Source of the DNA: a bacterium
Lineage (GTDB): Bacteria > Bacteroidota > Bacteroidia > Bacteroidales > Bacteroidaceae
Direction of reading: 5' to 3'
NCBI GenBank assembly: GCA_004559785.1
Contig: SFXD01000044.1
Coordinates: 1 to 18,361 of the forward strand
DNA length: 18,361 nt
Shown: piece after piece, positions 8,095-15,800 of the stretch
How positions within the stretch are numbered: position 1 is the first letter of the stretch
Layout: the number at the start of each line of letters is the position of its first letter
Made by a program: the position numbers and the translations under genes
The notes under the pieces: generated by a model
The model's input: only the letters and a program-made list of their open reading frames with translations
Told to the model about the DNA's origin: nothing
The model's database searches: none

Positions 8095-8847
8095 ATGACA
8101 GGACGCATTCATTCCGTTGAATCGTTCGGCACCGTAGACGGCCCTGGGATTAGGTTTGTAGCCTTTCTCCAGGGCTGCCCTATGAGATGCCAGTTCTGCC
8201 ACAATCCCGACACATGGGACCTTCACGCCCCAGTGCAGTACGAGTGGACAGCCCGCCAGTTGCTTGACGAGGCTCTGAGATACAAGTCCTTCATACGTAA
8301 GGGAGGCGTTACGCTGACAGGTGGCGAGCCATTGATGCAGGCAGCCTTTGCCGCAGAGTATTTTGACCTATGCCACGCTGAAGGCCTTCATACGGCACTC
8401 GACACCAGCGGCATCATCTTTGGCAACGCCGCAACGCTTGCGCCTGCACCCGACGTGGCACGTACGCTGGAGCATACCGACCTCGTAATGCTCGACATAA
8501 AGACCGTGGACGACACGATGCACAGGTCGTATACGGGTCAGGACAGAACCCAGTGCCAGGCCTTCCTCGACTACCTTCAGCAAACGGGCAAGCCTACTTG
8601 GATACGGCACGTGGTAGTGCCGGGCATGACAGACTCGTGCGAGCAACTCACCGCCGTGGCAAGGCACATAGCCCAATACAGCGTGGTGGAGAGGGTGGAA
8701 CTGCTACCTTACCATACTATGGGCATTTACAAATACTCACAGTTGGGACTTGCATATCCACTGGAAGGCACTGAGCCGTTAGGCAAGGAGGACATAGATA
8801 GGGCGCGTGCCATATTCCGCGACATTCTGAGGTGCAAGGTGCAATAA
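8095..8847 (+). CDS. pflA: pyruvate formate-lyase-activating enzyme (radical SAM)
   Basis: This 250-residue radical SAM protein installs the glycyl radical on PflB using S-adenosylmethionine and a [4Fe-4S] cluster. The cluster-binding cysteines are Cys28, Cys32 and Cys35 in GCPMRCQFCHNPDTWD, directly after the typical PflA opening HSVESFGTVDGPGIRFVAF. The SAM-contacting TLTGGEPL follows at about residue 75. Length matches the usual PflA (about 245 residues). It sits 15 nt after pflB and lacks its own promoter match, so it is probably co-transcribed. The 3' end runs into the promoter region of the next gene with no convincing terminator. Confidence 0.96.
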   Translation: MTGRIHSVESFGTVDGPGIRFVAFLQGCPMRCQFCHNPDTWDLHAPVQYEWTARQLLDEALRYKSFIRKGGVTLTGGEPLMQAAFAAEYFDLCHAEGLHTALDTSGIIFGNAATLAPAPDVARTLEHTDLVMLDIKTVDDTMHRSYTGQDRTQCQAFLDYLQQTGKPTWIRHVVVPGMTDSCEQLTAVARHIAQYSVVERVELLPYHTMGIYKYSQLGLAYPLEGTEPLGKEDIDRARAIFRDILRCKVQ

Positions 8848-8871
8848 AGATGAAAAAAAGAAGCGTGATGC

Positions 8872-8902
8872 TTTGCCCTTTGAACAAATCTTGGTAACTT
8901 TG
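8872..8902 (+). promoter_or_regulatory. sigma-ABfr promoter of the six-hairpin glycosidase gene
   Basis: TTTG (8872-8875), a 19-nt spacer and TAACTTTG (8895-8902) match the Bacteroidota consensus. The position rules out the in-frame GTG at 8902 as a start, since it lies inside the -7 element. The leader to the ATG at 8923 would be about 15 nt. Confidence 0.65.
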
Positions 8903-8922
8903 TGCTGAAATACATCATGATT

Positions 8923-11196
8923 ATGCAAAAACATATCTTCACATTTCTCATGCTAAGTGCGGTCCTTTCCTTAGGCGGACAATGCCAGGCACAGGTCATT
9001 TACAAGAACAAGGCTTACCAGGTGAAGGGTAATTCCGTAATTCAGGGTAAGTTTGCCGGCAAGGCTCTTGATGCAAAGACGGTAGTAAGCAACTACGAAC
9101 CCATACCCCCTCGCATGGAGGTATGGAACGACCTTAACCCCAAGGAAATAGACAGGCGCAAGTGGACCCTGTCGAAGGACGTCAGCCATCTGCCACACTA
9201 CCAGAGCGACAACGTACTCGACAATGCCCTCTACAACATGGCACTGGAGGAGAGCGTGCTTGCCATCGAACCGGACAGTACCTTCCGTACGGGCATAGCG
9301 TGGGGTGGAGTGTGGACGCGGGATGTCAGTTACAGCATCATCCATTCCCTGGCTCAGTTGCACCCTGAGGTTGCCATGAAGAGCCTTAGGGCAAAGGTCA
9401 CGCGCAACAACCGCATAGTGCAGGACACCGGTACGGGTGGGGCTTGGCCATGCAGCACCGACCGCACTATCTGGGCAGTGGCTGCATGGGAGGTGTACAA
9501 GGTGACGGGCGACCGCAAATGGCTCGACTACATATATCCCATCATCAGCAACACCATCATGGACGACCTTGTGGTGGCATACGACAAGTCGAACTGCCTC
9601 ATGAGGGGCGAGACCAGTTATATGGACTGGCGCGAGCAGGAATATCCTCAATGGATGGAGCCTGCCGACATATACAGTAGCGAGGCTACCGTCAACAATG
9701 CCGTTCACTACATGGCAGTCAAGGCGCTGGCGGACATCTGCGGCGAGAAAGGGCTTGATGACGAAAAGGCTTGGTGGAACAGCCATGCCGAAGAACTCAA
9801 GTCTGGCATCAACGAAAGGCTCTGGCTGAGTGACAAGGGTTACTATGCCATCTACCTATACGGCAGGCGCTATCCCATACTGAGCAAGCAGTGCGATGCC
9901 ATGGGCAATGCCCTCTGCGTGCTCTCTGGCGTGGCAGATGAGGCTCGGGCGCGTACCGTCTCATCGCATGTAGTAAGCGAACCCTTCGGTACCCCGTGCA
10001 TCTATCCCAACCTCAAAGACCAATACCCCTACCACAACGATGCCACATGGCCCTTCGTGCAGGGATACTGGATGCGAGCCTGTGCAGCCGCCGGCAACGA
10101 GGCAGGTGTCCTTCACAGCATAGGCGCATTATACAGGGGTGCTGCCCTGTGGCTGAGCAACGAGGAGAACTATGAGATTTCAACTGGTGACTACCAACAG
10201 ACCAAGCTCAACTCGCCGCGCCAGTTGTGGAGCGTAGCCGCTCAGGCTGCAATAGTCCCCCACATATATTTTGGCATTACCTACGAGGCAGACAAGATGA
10301 CCTTCCGTCCCTTTGTGCCCAAGCCACTCAAGGGCAACCGCCGACTTTCCAATTTCCGCTATCGCAATGCCACGCTCGACATCAGCATTCACGGGTATGG
10401 TAATATGATAAAGGAATTCCTGCTTGACGGAACAAGGTCGGATGCCTTCATAGACGGTTCCCTAAAGGGTACTCATACCATAGACATAACCTTGTCGGAC
10501 AATAGTATGGAGAAGATGGACTTCACCATGCTCGACAATGCTTATCTGCCAGTCACTCCCACCGTCAAGAGGGAAGACCGAATCCTGACATGGGACCAGA
10601 CCGAAGGCAGTGCTTCATATCAGGTGCTTTGCAATGGGCAGGTTGTCAGTCGTACAAAGGAGAGGTCTTACGTCATGACCGAGAACGGAGAATATGCCGT
10701 CAGGGGTGTGGCGGAAGATGGTACTGAGGGATACATAAGCGAACCAATAGACTATTACGACCCCATCGTGATAGCAGCCAAGGACTTTGGCGATCCCGAC
10801 GGCAACTACCTTGACCTCACCCGCAACAAGAACATCTGCGTTACCATACCTGTCGACATTCAGGAGGAAGGAGATTACAGCGTCGACTGGAGGTACAGCA
10901 ACGGAGCCGGACCCGTCAACACCGCCAACAAGTGCGCAACGAGGCTCATGAGGGTGGGACGCAAGGTGGCTGCTGTGGTGTTCCCTCAGCGTGGCAGTGA
11001 CGAGTGGGAGAACTGGGGCTATTCCAACAAGCACACCGTTCACCTGACGGCTGGCAGGCATATCGTGACGCTGTCCTTTACGGACAGGACCGAGAACATG
11101 AACCTTGACTTCAACTGTGCCCACCTTGATTGTCTACGTCTGACAAGGCTCACCGACAAGCCGTCGCATCCTCTGAGTGATGTTGAAAACAATTAG
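8923..11196 (+). CDS. secreted six-hairpin (alpha/alpha)6 glycoside hydrolase, family not resolved
   Basis: This 757-residue protein starts with a signal peptide (MQKHIFTFLMLSAVLSLGGQ, cleavage near residue 23). A helical six-hairpin domain runs from about 90 to 460. Conserved-looking acidic sites are Asp134 in WTRDVSY, Asp235-Trp-Arg-Glu238 in MDWREQE and Glu254 in SSEATVNN; NSPRQLWSVAAQ is near its end. A fibronectin III-like segment follows (about 535-605), then a C-terminal beta-sandwich that may bind carbohydrate (about 610-745). The fold occurs in GH15, GH63, GH78, GH95 and others. The GH78 alpha-L-rhamnosidase signature is not visible, so I do not assign a substrate. The ATG at 8917 is an alternative start two codons upstream; 8923 puts the basic residue and hydrophobic core at the signal peptide start. 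It probably acts in the periplasm or on the surface. Confidence 0.8.
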   Translation: MQKHIFTFLMLSAVLSLGGQCQAQVIYKNKAYQVKGNSVIQGKFAGKALDAKTVVSNYEPIPPRMEVWNDLNPKEIDRRKWTLSKDVSHLPHYQSDNVLDNALYNMALEESVLAIEPDSTFRTGIAWGGVWTRDVSYSIIHSLAQLHPEVAMKSLRAKVTRNNRIVQDTGTGGAWPCSTDRTIWAVAAWEVYKVTGDRKWLDYIYPIISNTIMDDLVVAYDKSNCLMRGETSYMDWREQEYPQWMEPADIYSSEATVNNAVHYMAVKALADICGEKGLDDEKAWWNSHAEELKSGINERLWLSDKGYYAIYLYGRRYPILSKQCDAMGNALCVLSGVADEARARTVSSHVVSEPFGTPCIYPNLKDQYPYHNDATWPFVQGYWMRACAAAGNEAGVLHSIGALYRGAALWLSNEENYEISTGDYQQTKLNSPRQLWSVAAQAAIVPHIYFGITYEADKMTFRPFVPKPLKGNRRLSNFRYRNATLDISIHGYGNMIKEFLLDGTRSDAFIDGSLKGTHTIDITLSDNSMEKMDFTMLDNAYLPVTPTVKREDRILTWDQTEGSASYQVLCNGQVVSRTKERSYVMTENGEYAVRGVAEDGTEGYISEPIDYYDPIVIAAKDFGDPDGNYLDLTRNKNICVTIPVDIQEEGDYSVDWRYSNGAGPVNTANKCATRLMRVGRKVAAVVFPQRGSDEWENWGYSNKHTVHLTAGRHIVTLSFTDRTENMNLDFNCAHLDCLRLTRLTDKPSHPLSDVENN

Positions 11197-11231
11197 CATG
11201 TGAGATTAAGCAACCGATATTTTGTGATGTT

Positions 11232-11588
11232 ATGGATAGATGGAGAGTTGTTAAGGTCGTAGTCTCTATGTTGCTTCCCCTGTTGTCAACATCCTGCATC
11301 AGGAACGGCCAAGGAGAGGTTGCCGCAGAGGACTCCCTCGTAATAACATCCGTCGCAACGCTTGAGAGGGATACTCCAAGCGTCCTTGTCCGTGAAGTCA
11401 CTGCCCTTGAAGAATCTCTGTCCTCTGGCGACAAGGAAGAGGCAAAGCGTTCGCTAAAGTCCGTGCATGCTCAGTTGGAGCAGATAGAGGCAAGTCTGGC
11501 TGAGCCTCAGGTGGTACGCAAGCCTGTTGACAGTATCGCTGCCAGGCAGGTCATGTCACCTGCTGACAGCTTACCGGTTCAGGATTGA
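11232..11588 (+). CDS. small putative lipoprotein with a coiled-coil-like segment
   Basis: This 118-residue protein has a basic start, a hydrophobic stretch (VVKVVVSMLLPLL) and Cys22 in LSTSC, a loose but plausible lipoprotein signal for this phylum. The middle (about 50-90) is rich in Glu, Lys, Ala and Leu with heptad-like spacing (LEESLSSGDKEEAKRSL, HAQLEQIEASL), suggesting a helix or short coiled coil. It lies 35 nt after the glycosidase gene with no clear promoter match between them, so it may be co-transcribed. No family is recognised and no function is proposed. Confidence 0.6.
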   Translation: MDRWRVVKVVVSMLLPLLSTSCIRNGQGEVAAEDSLVITSVATLERDTPSVLVREVTALEESLSSGDKEEAKRSLKSVHAQLEQIEASLAEPQVVRKPVDSIAARQVMSPADSLPVQD

Positions 11589-11911
11589 TCCCACACGTCA
11601 TAATTTCCGCGGAATCACAAGAGTTCTATTATGCCATCGAACTCATATTATTATCATCACTTAATTCACAAGGGCATTGTCCATCCATTCCTCATGACGA
11701 TAATCAGCCATTGTTGCTCTTAGACATCTGCCACCTATTTATTTAGCTATTTCACATTTTTATGATGGATTTTCGTCCGTAAGTGTCTGTCGGTTTGTCA
11801 GCAAAAATACAAATATGGCTTACATTTTGATAAATGCAGACCTCCAAAATAACGCAATAAATGTAACCGACCTCTGACTCGCTTGCAAATACGCGATTTT
11901 CTGAACCTGTA

Positions 11912-11946
11912 AAAAAGGCACTTTTAGGGGCAAAAAGAGCCTTTTT
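11912..11946. terminator. strong hairpin with A and T tracts, possible bidirectional terminator
   Basis: AAAAAGGC (11912-11919) pairs with GCCTTTTT (11939-11946); after one A/A mismatch CTTTT (11921-11925) pairs with AAAAG (11933-11937), leaving a 7-nt loop. A run of six A leads in and five T lead out, so it could stop transcription from either side. It is 324 nt past the nearest + strand stop codon, which is far for a dedicated terminator. Confidence 0.5.
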
Positions 11947-11960
11947 GACGACCTCTGATT

Positions 11961-12080
11961 CTATGGTCGGACGCTATTAGTTCTACAGTCGGACGTCATT
12001 GGGTCTATACTCGTCCGTCCTTACCACCTATGGTCGTCCGACCATAGGGTGCTTGGTCGTCCGACCATAGAATCTATGAA
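11961..12080. repeat. array of about 22-23 bp repeats built on CTATGGTCG / CGACCATAG
   Basis: Units begin at 11961, 11983, 12005, 12028 and 12051, with a degenerate sixth at 12074, so the spacing is 22, 22, 23, 23 and 23 bp. Cores are CTATGGTCGGACG, CTACAGTCGGACG, CTATACTCGTCCG, CTATGGTCGTCCGACCATAG and a shortened TTGGTCGTCCGACCATAG. The fourth (12028-12047) is a nearly perfect palindrome, with 9-bp arms around TC. No protein-coding frame explains it. Confidence 0.75.
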
Positions 12081-12257
12081 TGGAATTGAGCGAGATTGAA
12101 CGAAATATTCAGTGAGAAATTGCACAAAACAGGCAAAGTGTGCACTCTAGATTGAGTCAAGAAATGGTCAAAAACCAACTATCATTATGATGCAATAAAC
12201 ATCTTTCTTGATAGCAAATTGTATTTGAAGATGGTGATTAAAACTACAAAACTATGA

Positions 12258-12539
12258 GTGGGGTACAGCAACCATATCATCTATAGGGACAGCAGCGGTT
12301 TGGAATGTGACACGGTGCTTCATCGCCGTAACGGCACCTATGCCTTGCTTGAGGTAAAGATTGGTGGTGAGGAGCGCATTAATGAGGGAGCCGCCAATAT
12401 GCTGGCTCTTGCAAATGTCATAGACCAAAGCAAGATGCCCTTGCCATCCTTTATGGCTGTAATCACGGCAGTAGGGCAATACGCATACCAAAGGAAGGAT
12501 GGGGTGTATGTGTTGCCTATCGGCTGTCTGAAGGATTAG
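12258..12539 (+). pseudogene. 3' remnant of an AAA ATPase/DUF4143 family gene
   Basis: The 93-codon frame matches, by eye, the C-terminal end of the bacterial AAA_14/DUF4143 proteins: IYRDSSGLECD, then ALLEVKIGG, then QYAYQRKDGVYVLPIGCLKD at the very end. The ECD and EVK pair resembles a PD-(D/E)XK nuclease-like core. Full proteins are about 400 residues with an N-terminal P-loop ATPase; that part is missing. The frame is closed by TGA at 12255-12257 immediately before its first GTG, and an ATG at 12254 in another frame ends after ten codons. It is therefore a 5'-truncated relic, next to the repeat array. Confidence 0.75.
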
Positions 12540-12625
12540 TCCTAAACCATATACCTTTCCTTGCACCCTTACTCCCAGTTCAGACTCGATGGGAAAAAAC
12601 TTTACAATTGCTGCGAATAGGCGAT

Positions 12626-12666
12626 GAGGAGGCATTGAGGACTCATTGAGGAGGCATTGAGGAGGC
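12626..12666. repeat. GAGGAGGCATTGAGGA direct repeat
   Basis: The 16-mer GAGGAGGCATTGAGGA occurs exactly at 12626-12641 and 12648-12663, 22 bp apart, with GAGGAGGC once more at 12659-12666. It lies in the 216-bp gap between the DUF4143 remnant and the convergent secreted-protein gene. No gene is recognised there. Confidence 0.7.
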
Positions 12667-12755
12667 TCAAAAGAATCCGAAATCTTGACATTGCCATTAA
12701 AAGAAGCCCCCACATCCTATTGAAGGAAATCCGTGGCAAAAGCTGCCTCCTAACA

Positions 12756-13895
12756 TCAAGGAGTGACAGGCACGAGAGGCTGCCTCTCGTCACCCGTCCA
12801 CCTGTGCAGGATGAGGGTGGTGGATTCCCTGCCGTCCTTGCGCTGCGGACTCGAGACGTAGAACAGCCCGTTGCCCACGGACGTTATGCCCGTGCTGCCC
12901 AGTGGGAAATGCCATCCCCTTGTACCGATGGACTCGTCGACCTCTCCCAATGGCAAGAGTTGTAGGAAACTGCCCAGTGGGCGCGTGGAATGGTCAAGTG
13001 CGTAGAGGCTGAAATTCTTCCTGCCGCGCTTCTTGCCGCGATAGACAGCTGCCAGCATCATGTCGTTGGCAGGGTCGTAGCATAGGTTCTGTATGCCCCA
13101 TTCCGTTGTGCCGGTATGTACGAAGTATTTGCCCGTAGGATGCTTTGGTCCATTGTCGTGTAGGTTCTGGGGAGAGAGTGGTGTCTCGTATCTCTTCCAC
13201 TTGCCAATGTCGTAGCAGAGGATTACCTGCATGTCGTTGTCCACTCGCAGGGTGTCACCGTAGATACCGTAAGCCACGTATAGCATGTTGCGCCCGTCCT
13301 TCTTGCCCCATTTCGGGGCAAAGGCAAGTCCGTCAATTCCCGAGCAGCCGTACCTGTGGGGCAGGCGTGACCCGTCGGGAGAGGGAGCCATGGCTTGGTA
13401 GTCGTCGACAGCCTCGCGGATGTATACCGTGGTCATAACGCCCGAGGCGCTGGCATCCATGTCCATGGAAGTGATGCGCTCCACGTCGAAGATGGCAACG
13501 TAGAAACCCGTGCGGCTGTCGTTGCTACTGCCCGTGCCTTGCATTATGCCCCGGCCTATGTCATCGTGCTTGTATTCGAGCGAGGCGTAGAGCCTGCCGT
13601 CGTCCGGGTTCAACGATATGCAGCCAAGGTGGCCGGTAATGCCCTTGACGGAACCGAGTTGCCTGCCGTCCATCCCGACCTTGACGAGGCTCGTGGTGAA
13701 TGACATGTAGAAGCATCCATGTATGCTGTCGTAGGCTATGCCTTGGCAATGGAATCCGTCCTGCCATCCGCTGAACACCATGTGGGGAAGGTGTGGCGTG
13801 GATTGTGGAATGCGTGTCTTTGCGGCAACCATGCAAGTGGAGGAGAGGCATGTAATGGCTGCTGTCAGGAGCGTGAGTGTGAAATTGCGTTTCAT
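12756..13895 (-). CDS. secreted protein of unknown function, possibly a beta-propeller
   Basis: This 379-residue protein has a clear signal peptide (KRNFTLTLLTAAITCLSSTC, cleavage near residue 25, after MVAA). The rest is a series of strand-rich segments with propeller-like wording, such as GIAYDSIHGCFYMSF, CISLNPDDGRLYASL, GIDGLAFAP, NLCYDPANDMMLAAVY and GITSVGNGLFYVSS, spaced 40-60 residues apart. That suggests a secreted six- or seven-bladed beta-propeller, but no family was recognised and no catalytic site is assigned. The frame extends upstream to an ATG at 14063; I reject that start because it falls upstream of the predicted transcription start and gives a hydrophilic N-terminus ahead of the signal peptide. 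It is divergent from rhaB and shares its promoter region. Confidence 0.7.
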   Translation of the reverse strand: MKRNFTLTLLTAAITCLSSTCMVAAKTRIPQSTPHLPHMVFSGWQDGFHCQGIAYDSIHGCFYMSFTTSLVKVGMDGRQLGSVKGITGHLGCISLNPDDGRLYASLEYKHDDIGRGIMQGTGSSNDSRTGFYVAIFDVERITSMDMDASASGVMTTVYIREAVDDYQAMAPSPDGSRLPHRYGCSGIDGLAFAPKWGKKDGRNMLYVAYGIYGDTLRVDNDMQVILCYDIGKWKRYETPLSPQNLHDNGPKHPTGKYFVHTGTTEWGIQNLCYDPANDMMLAAVYRGKKRGRKNFSLYALDHSTRPLGSFLQLLPLGEVDESIGTRGWHFPLGSTGITSVGNGLFYVSSPQRKDGRESTTLILHRWTGDERQPLVPVTP

Positions 13896-14050
13896 GTTCG
13901 TGCTACTTGGTTTTCTCTGCCTTTTGTCCCCTTGCGAATTGGCTTCCGCCTTCCTCTGTCGCGACTCGGCATAGCTCAAACAGGTTTGGCTCTGCGCTCG
14001 CTGCTCCATCGGTTGCATCGGGTTGAGGCGGTCTTGATTGTTAACTGGCA

Positions 14051-14085
14051 CAAATTTATTCATTTTTTATAAATAATATTCCAAA
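14051..14085 (-). promoter_or_regulatory. likely promoter of the secreted-protein gene
   Basis: On the minus strand TAAATTTG (14058-14051) is a full -7 match; the nearest TTTG (14085-14082) is 23 nt away, longer than usual. Transcription would give a leader of about 150 nt. The -33 element lies 3 bp from that of the rhaB promoter on the other strand. Confidence 0.45.
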
Positions 14086-14088
14086 AGG

Positions 14089-14120
14089 TTTGCTTTATTA
14101 AACGAAAACATTTAATTTTG
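14089..14120 (+). promoter_or_regulatory. sigma-ABfr promoter of the rha operon
   Basis: TTTG (14089-14092), a 20-nt spacer and TAATTTTG (14113-14120) match the Bacteroidota consensus. The leader before the rhaB ATG would be about 37 nt. In Bacteroides an AraC-type activator, RhaR, controls this operon; I cannot identify its site here. Confidence 0.7.
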
Positions 14121-14162
14121 CTTGGATTTTGACACGATGTTACACAATCTTAATTCTATAAT

Positions 14163-15665
14163 ATGGCAGAAAACACAGAAAAGATGGAAAAGACAAACTT
14201 CTTTGCCGTAGACTTGGGAGCCACCAGTGGACGCACCATACTGGGCAGCATCCATGAAGGTAGGCTGGTGCAGCGTGAACTGACCCGGTTCCCTAACCGT
14301 ATCATACAGGCACGTGGACATTTCTATTGGGACATCTATGCCCTGTACGACGAAATAGTGCGCGGACTGAAGAAGGTGGCCGACGAGGGAGAGCATATCT
14401 CCAGCATAGGCATAGATACCTGGGGAGTGGACATAGTCTGCGTGGGCAAGGACGGAGGGCTCTTGCGTAACCCTTATTCCTACCGCGACCCACATACCGA
14501 GGGCGTGATGGACGACTATTTCCGGCATGTTCCCAAGGACGAGGTGTACCAGAGGACGGGAATCCAGTTCATGAACTTTAACACCCTCTTCCAGTTGTAC
14601 GCCATGCACAGGGACGGAGACTCCGCCCTGCAGGCGGCAGACAAGATACTCTTCGTGCCTGATGCCTTGACCTACTTGCTGACAGGAGAGAAGGTTTGCG
14701 AATACACCATATTGAGTACGGGGCAATTGATGAACCCCAATACCGGACGCATAGATCAGAGGTTGCTGGCTCCCATGGGGCTGGACGAGAGCCGCTTCGG
14801 GAGATACGTCAACCCAGGAGATGTGGTGGGCACATTGTCCGAGGAGGTGCAGAGGATGACTGGGCTCGGACCAGTGCCGGTTGTGGCGGTGGCTGGACAT
14901 GATACAGGTTCTGCCGTGGCAGCCGTTCCCGCTCTCGACCCCAACTACGCTTATCTTAGTTGTGGGACATGGAGCCTACTCGGCATTGAGACAAAGGATG
15001 CCATTGTGAACGAGAAGAGTTATGCCTACAACTTCACAAACGAGGGTGGAATAGAGGGAACGACACGCTTCCTGAAGAATATCTGCGGAATGTGGCTTCT
15101 GGAAAGGTGCAGGCAAGAGTGGACTGATGCTCCGGCAGACGTGAACCGTATTAACGACGATGCAATGCTTGCAGAGCCCTTCCGCAGCATGATAGACCCC
15201 GACGACCCACGCTTTGCCAATCCCACCAGCATGGTAGAGGCAATACGTGAATACTGCATCGAGACAGGACAGCCCGTGCCGCAGGACTACAGGCAGACGG
15301 CAAGGTGCATCTTCGAGAGCCTCGCCCTCAGATACAGGCAGGTGCTGGGATACCTCAGGGAGCTGGCGGCATTCCCAATAGAAAGGTTGCACGTAATCGG
15401 CGGAGGCACATACAATAGGCATCTGATGCAGATGACGGCGGACAGCTTAGGAATTCCTGTAGTGACAGGACCAGTGGAGGGAACTGCCATTGGCAATATC
15501 ATGATGCAAGCCAAGGCGGTTGGGCTTGTAGACAACATAAGGGACATGAGGGCCGTCGTGGCGGATAGTATAGAACTCGGCACATACCTGCCACAGGACA
15601 ACGGCGCATGGGATAGTGCCTACGAGAGATTCCTGGAGGTACAGCTTAGGGCTTCCAAGGCATAG
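14163..15665 (+). CDS. rhaB: rhamnulokinase
   Basis: This 500-residue FGGY-family kinase phosphorylates L-rhamnulose with ATP, the second internal step of rhamnose breakdown, in the cytoplasm. Visible motifs are FFAVDLGATSGR (phosphate-binding Asp17), DTWGVD (85-90), VAVAGHDTGSAV with the probable catalytic base Asp247, YLSCGTWSLLG, and the C-terminal IGGGTYNRHLMQMTADSLG ATP-site motif. Length is close to E. coli RhaB (489). The ATG at 14163 is taken as the start; a second ATG at 14184 (MEKTNFFAV) is nearly as good and would give a 493-residue protein. In Bacteroides the gene is called rhaK. rhaA follows after 135 nt. Confidence 0.96.
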   Translation: MAENTEKMEKTNFFAVDLGATSGRTILGSIHEGRLVQRELTRFPNRIIQARGHFYWDIYALYDEIVRGLKKVADEGEHISSIGIDTWGVDIVCVGKDGGLLRNPYSYRDPHTEGVMDDYFRHVPKDEVYQRTGIQFMNFNTLFQLYAMHRDGDSALQAADKILFVPDALTYLLTGEKVCEYTILSTGQLMNPNTGRIDQRLLAPMGLDESRFGRYVNPGDVVGTLSEEVQRMTGLGPVPVVAVAGHDTGSAVAAVPALDPNYAYLSCGTWSLLGIETKDAIVNEKSYAYNFTNEGGIEGTTRFLKNICGMWLLERCRQEWTDAPADVNRINDDAMLAEPFRSMIDPDDPRFANPTSMVEAIREYCIETGQPVPQDYRQTARCIFESLALRYRQVLGYLRELAAFPIERLHVIGGGTYNRHLMQMTADSLGIPVVTGPVEGTAIGNIMMQAKAVGLVDNIRDMRAVVADSIELGTYLPQDNGAWDSAYERFLEVQLRASKA

Positions 15666-15681
15666 ACAGACGGCACGCACA

Positions 15682-15722
15682 GATGCGATACCACATTCCC
15701 ACATTCCCGGTATGTCGGCATC
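15682..15722 (+). other. weak stem-loop between rhaB and rhaA
   Basis: GATGC (15682-15686) pairs with GCATC (15718-15722), and ATACC (15688-15692) with GGTAT (15709-15713), around a loop made of two ACATTCCC copies. There is no T run, so if it is real it is more likely a processing or stability element than a terminator. Confidence 0.35.
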
Positions 15723-15800
15723 ATGCGTCAGGCAACACATTAAGGTAACGGCAAATACAGAAAACAAACAATAGATTAATCTTATTCATTAAACAACATT

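Larger units (their letters stand above)
11589..12257. other. 669-bp non-coding region with a hairpin and repeat array
   Basis: No gene is supported between the small lipoprotein gene and the DUF4143 remnant. The stretch is AT-rich at its left end and holds a 10-bp palindrome TTCCGCGGAA (11605-11614), a hairpin (11912-11946) flanked by CGACCTCTGAYTC direct repeats, and the palindromic array starting at 11961. A tandem 10-mer pair (ATTGAGCGAG, ATTGAACGAA) lies at 12085-12104. It looks like an accessory insertion site rather than a normal gene gap. Confidence 0.6.

Noticed and set aside
11961..12080. CRISPR array
   Set aside because: Repeats are only 13-20 bp with 2-10 bp between them, partly palindromic and diverged, with no spacers of normal length and no cas genes.
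12772..12790. ACGAGAGG-CTG-CCTCTCGT hairpin as terminator of the secreted-protein gene
   Set aside because: The hairpin is perfect but lies inside the last codons of the gene and has no T run after it on the minus strand.
13896..14063. N-terminal extension of the secreted-protein gene to an ATG at 14063
   Set aside because: It lies upstream of the predicted transcription start and would put 56 hydrophilic residues before a good signal peptide.
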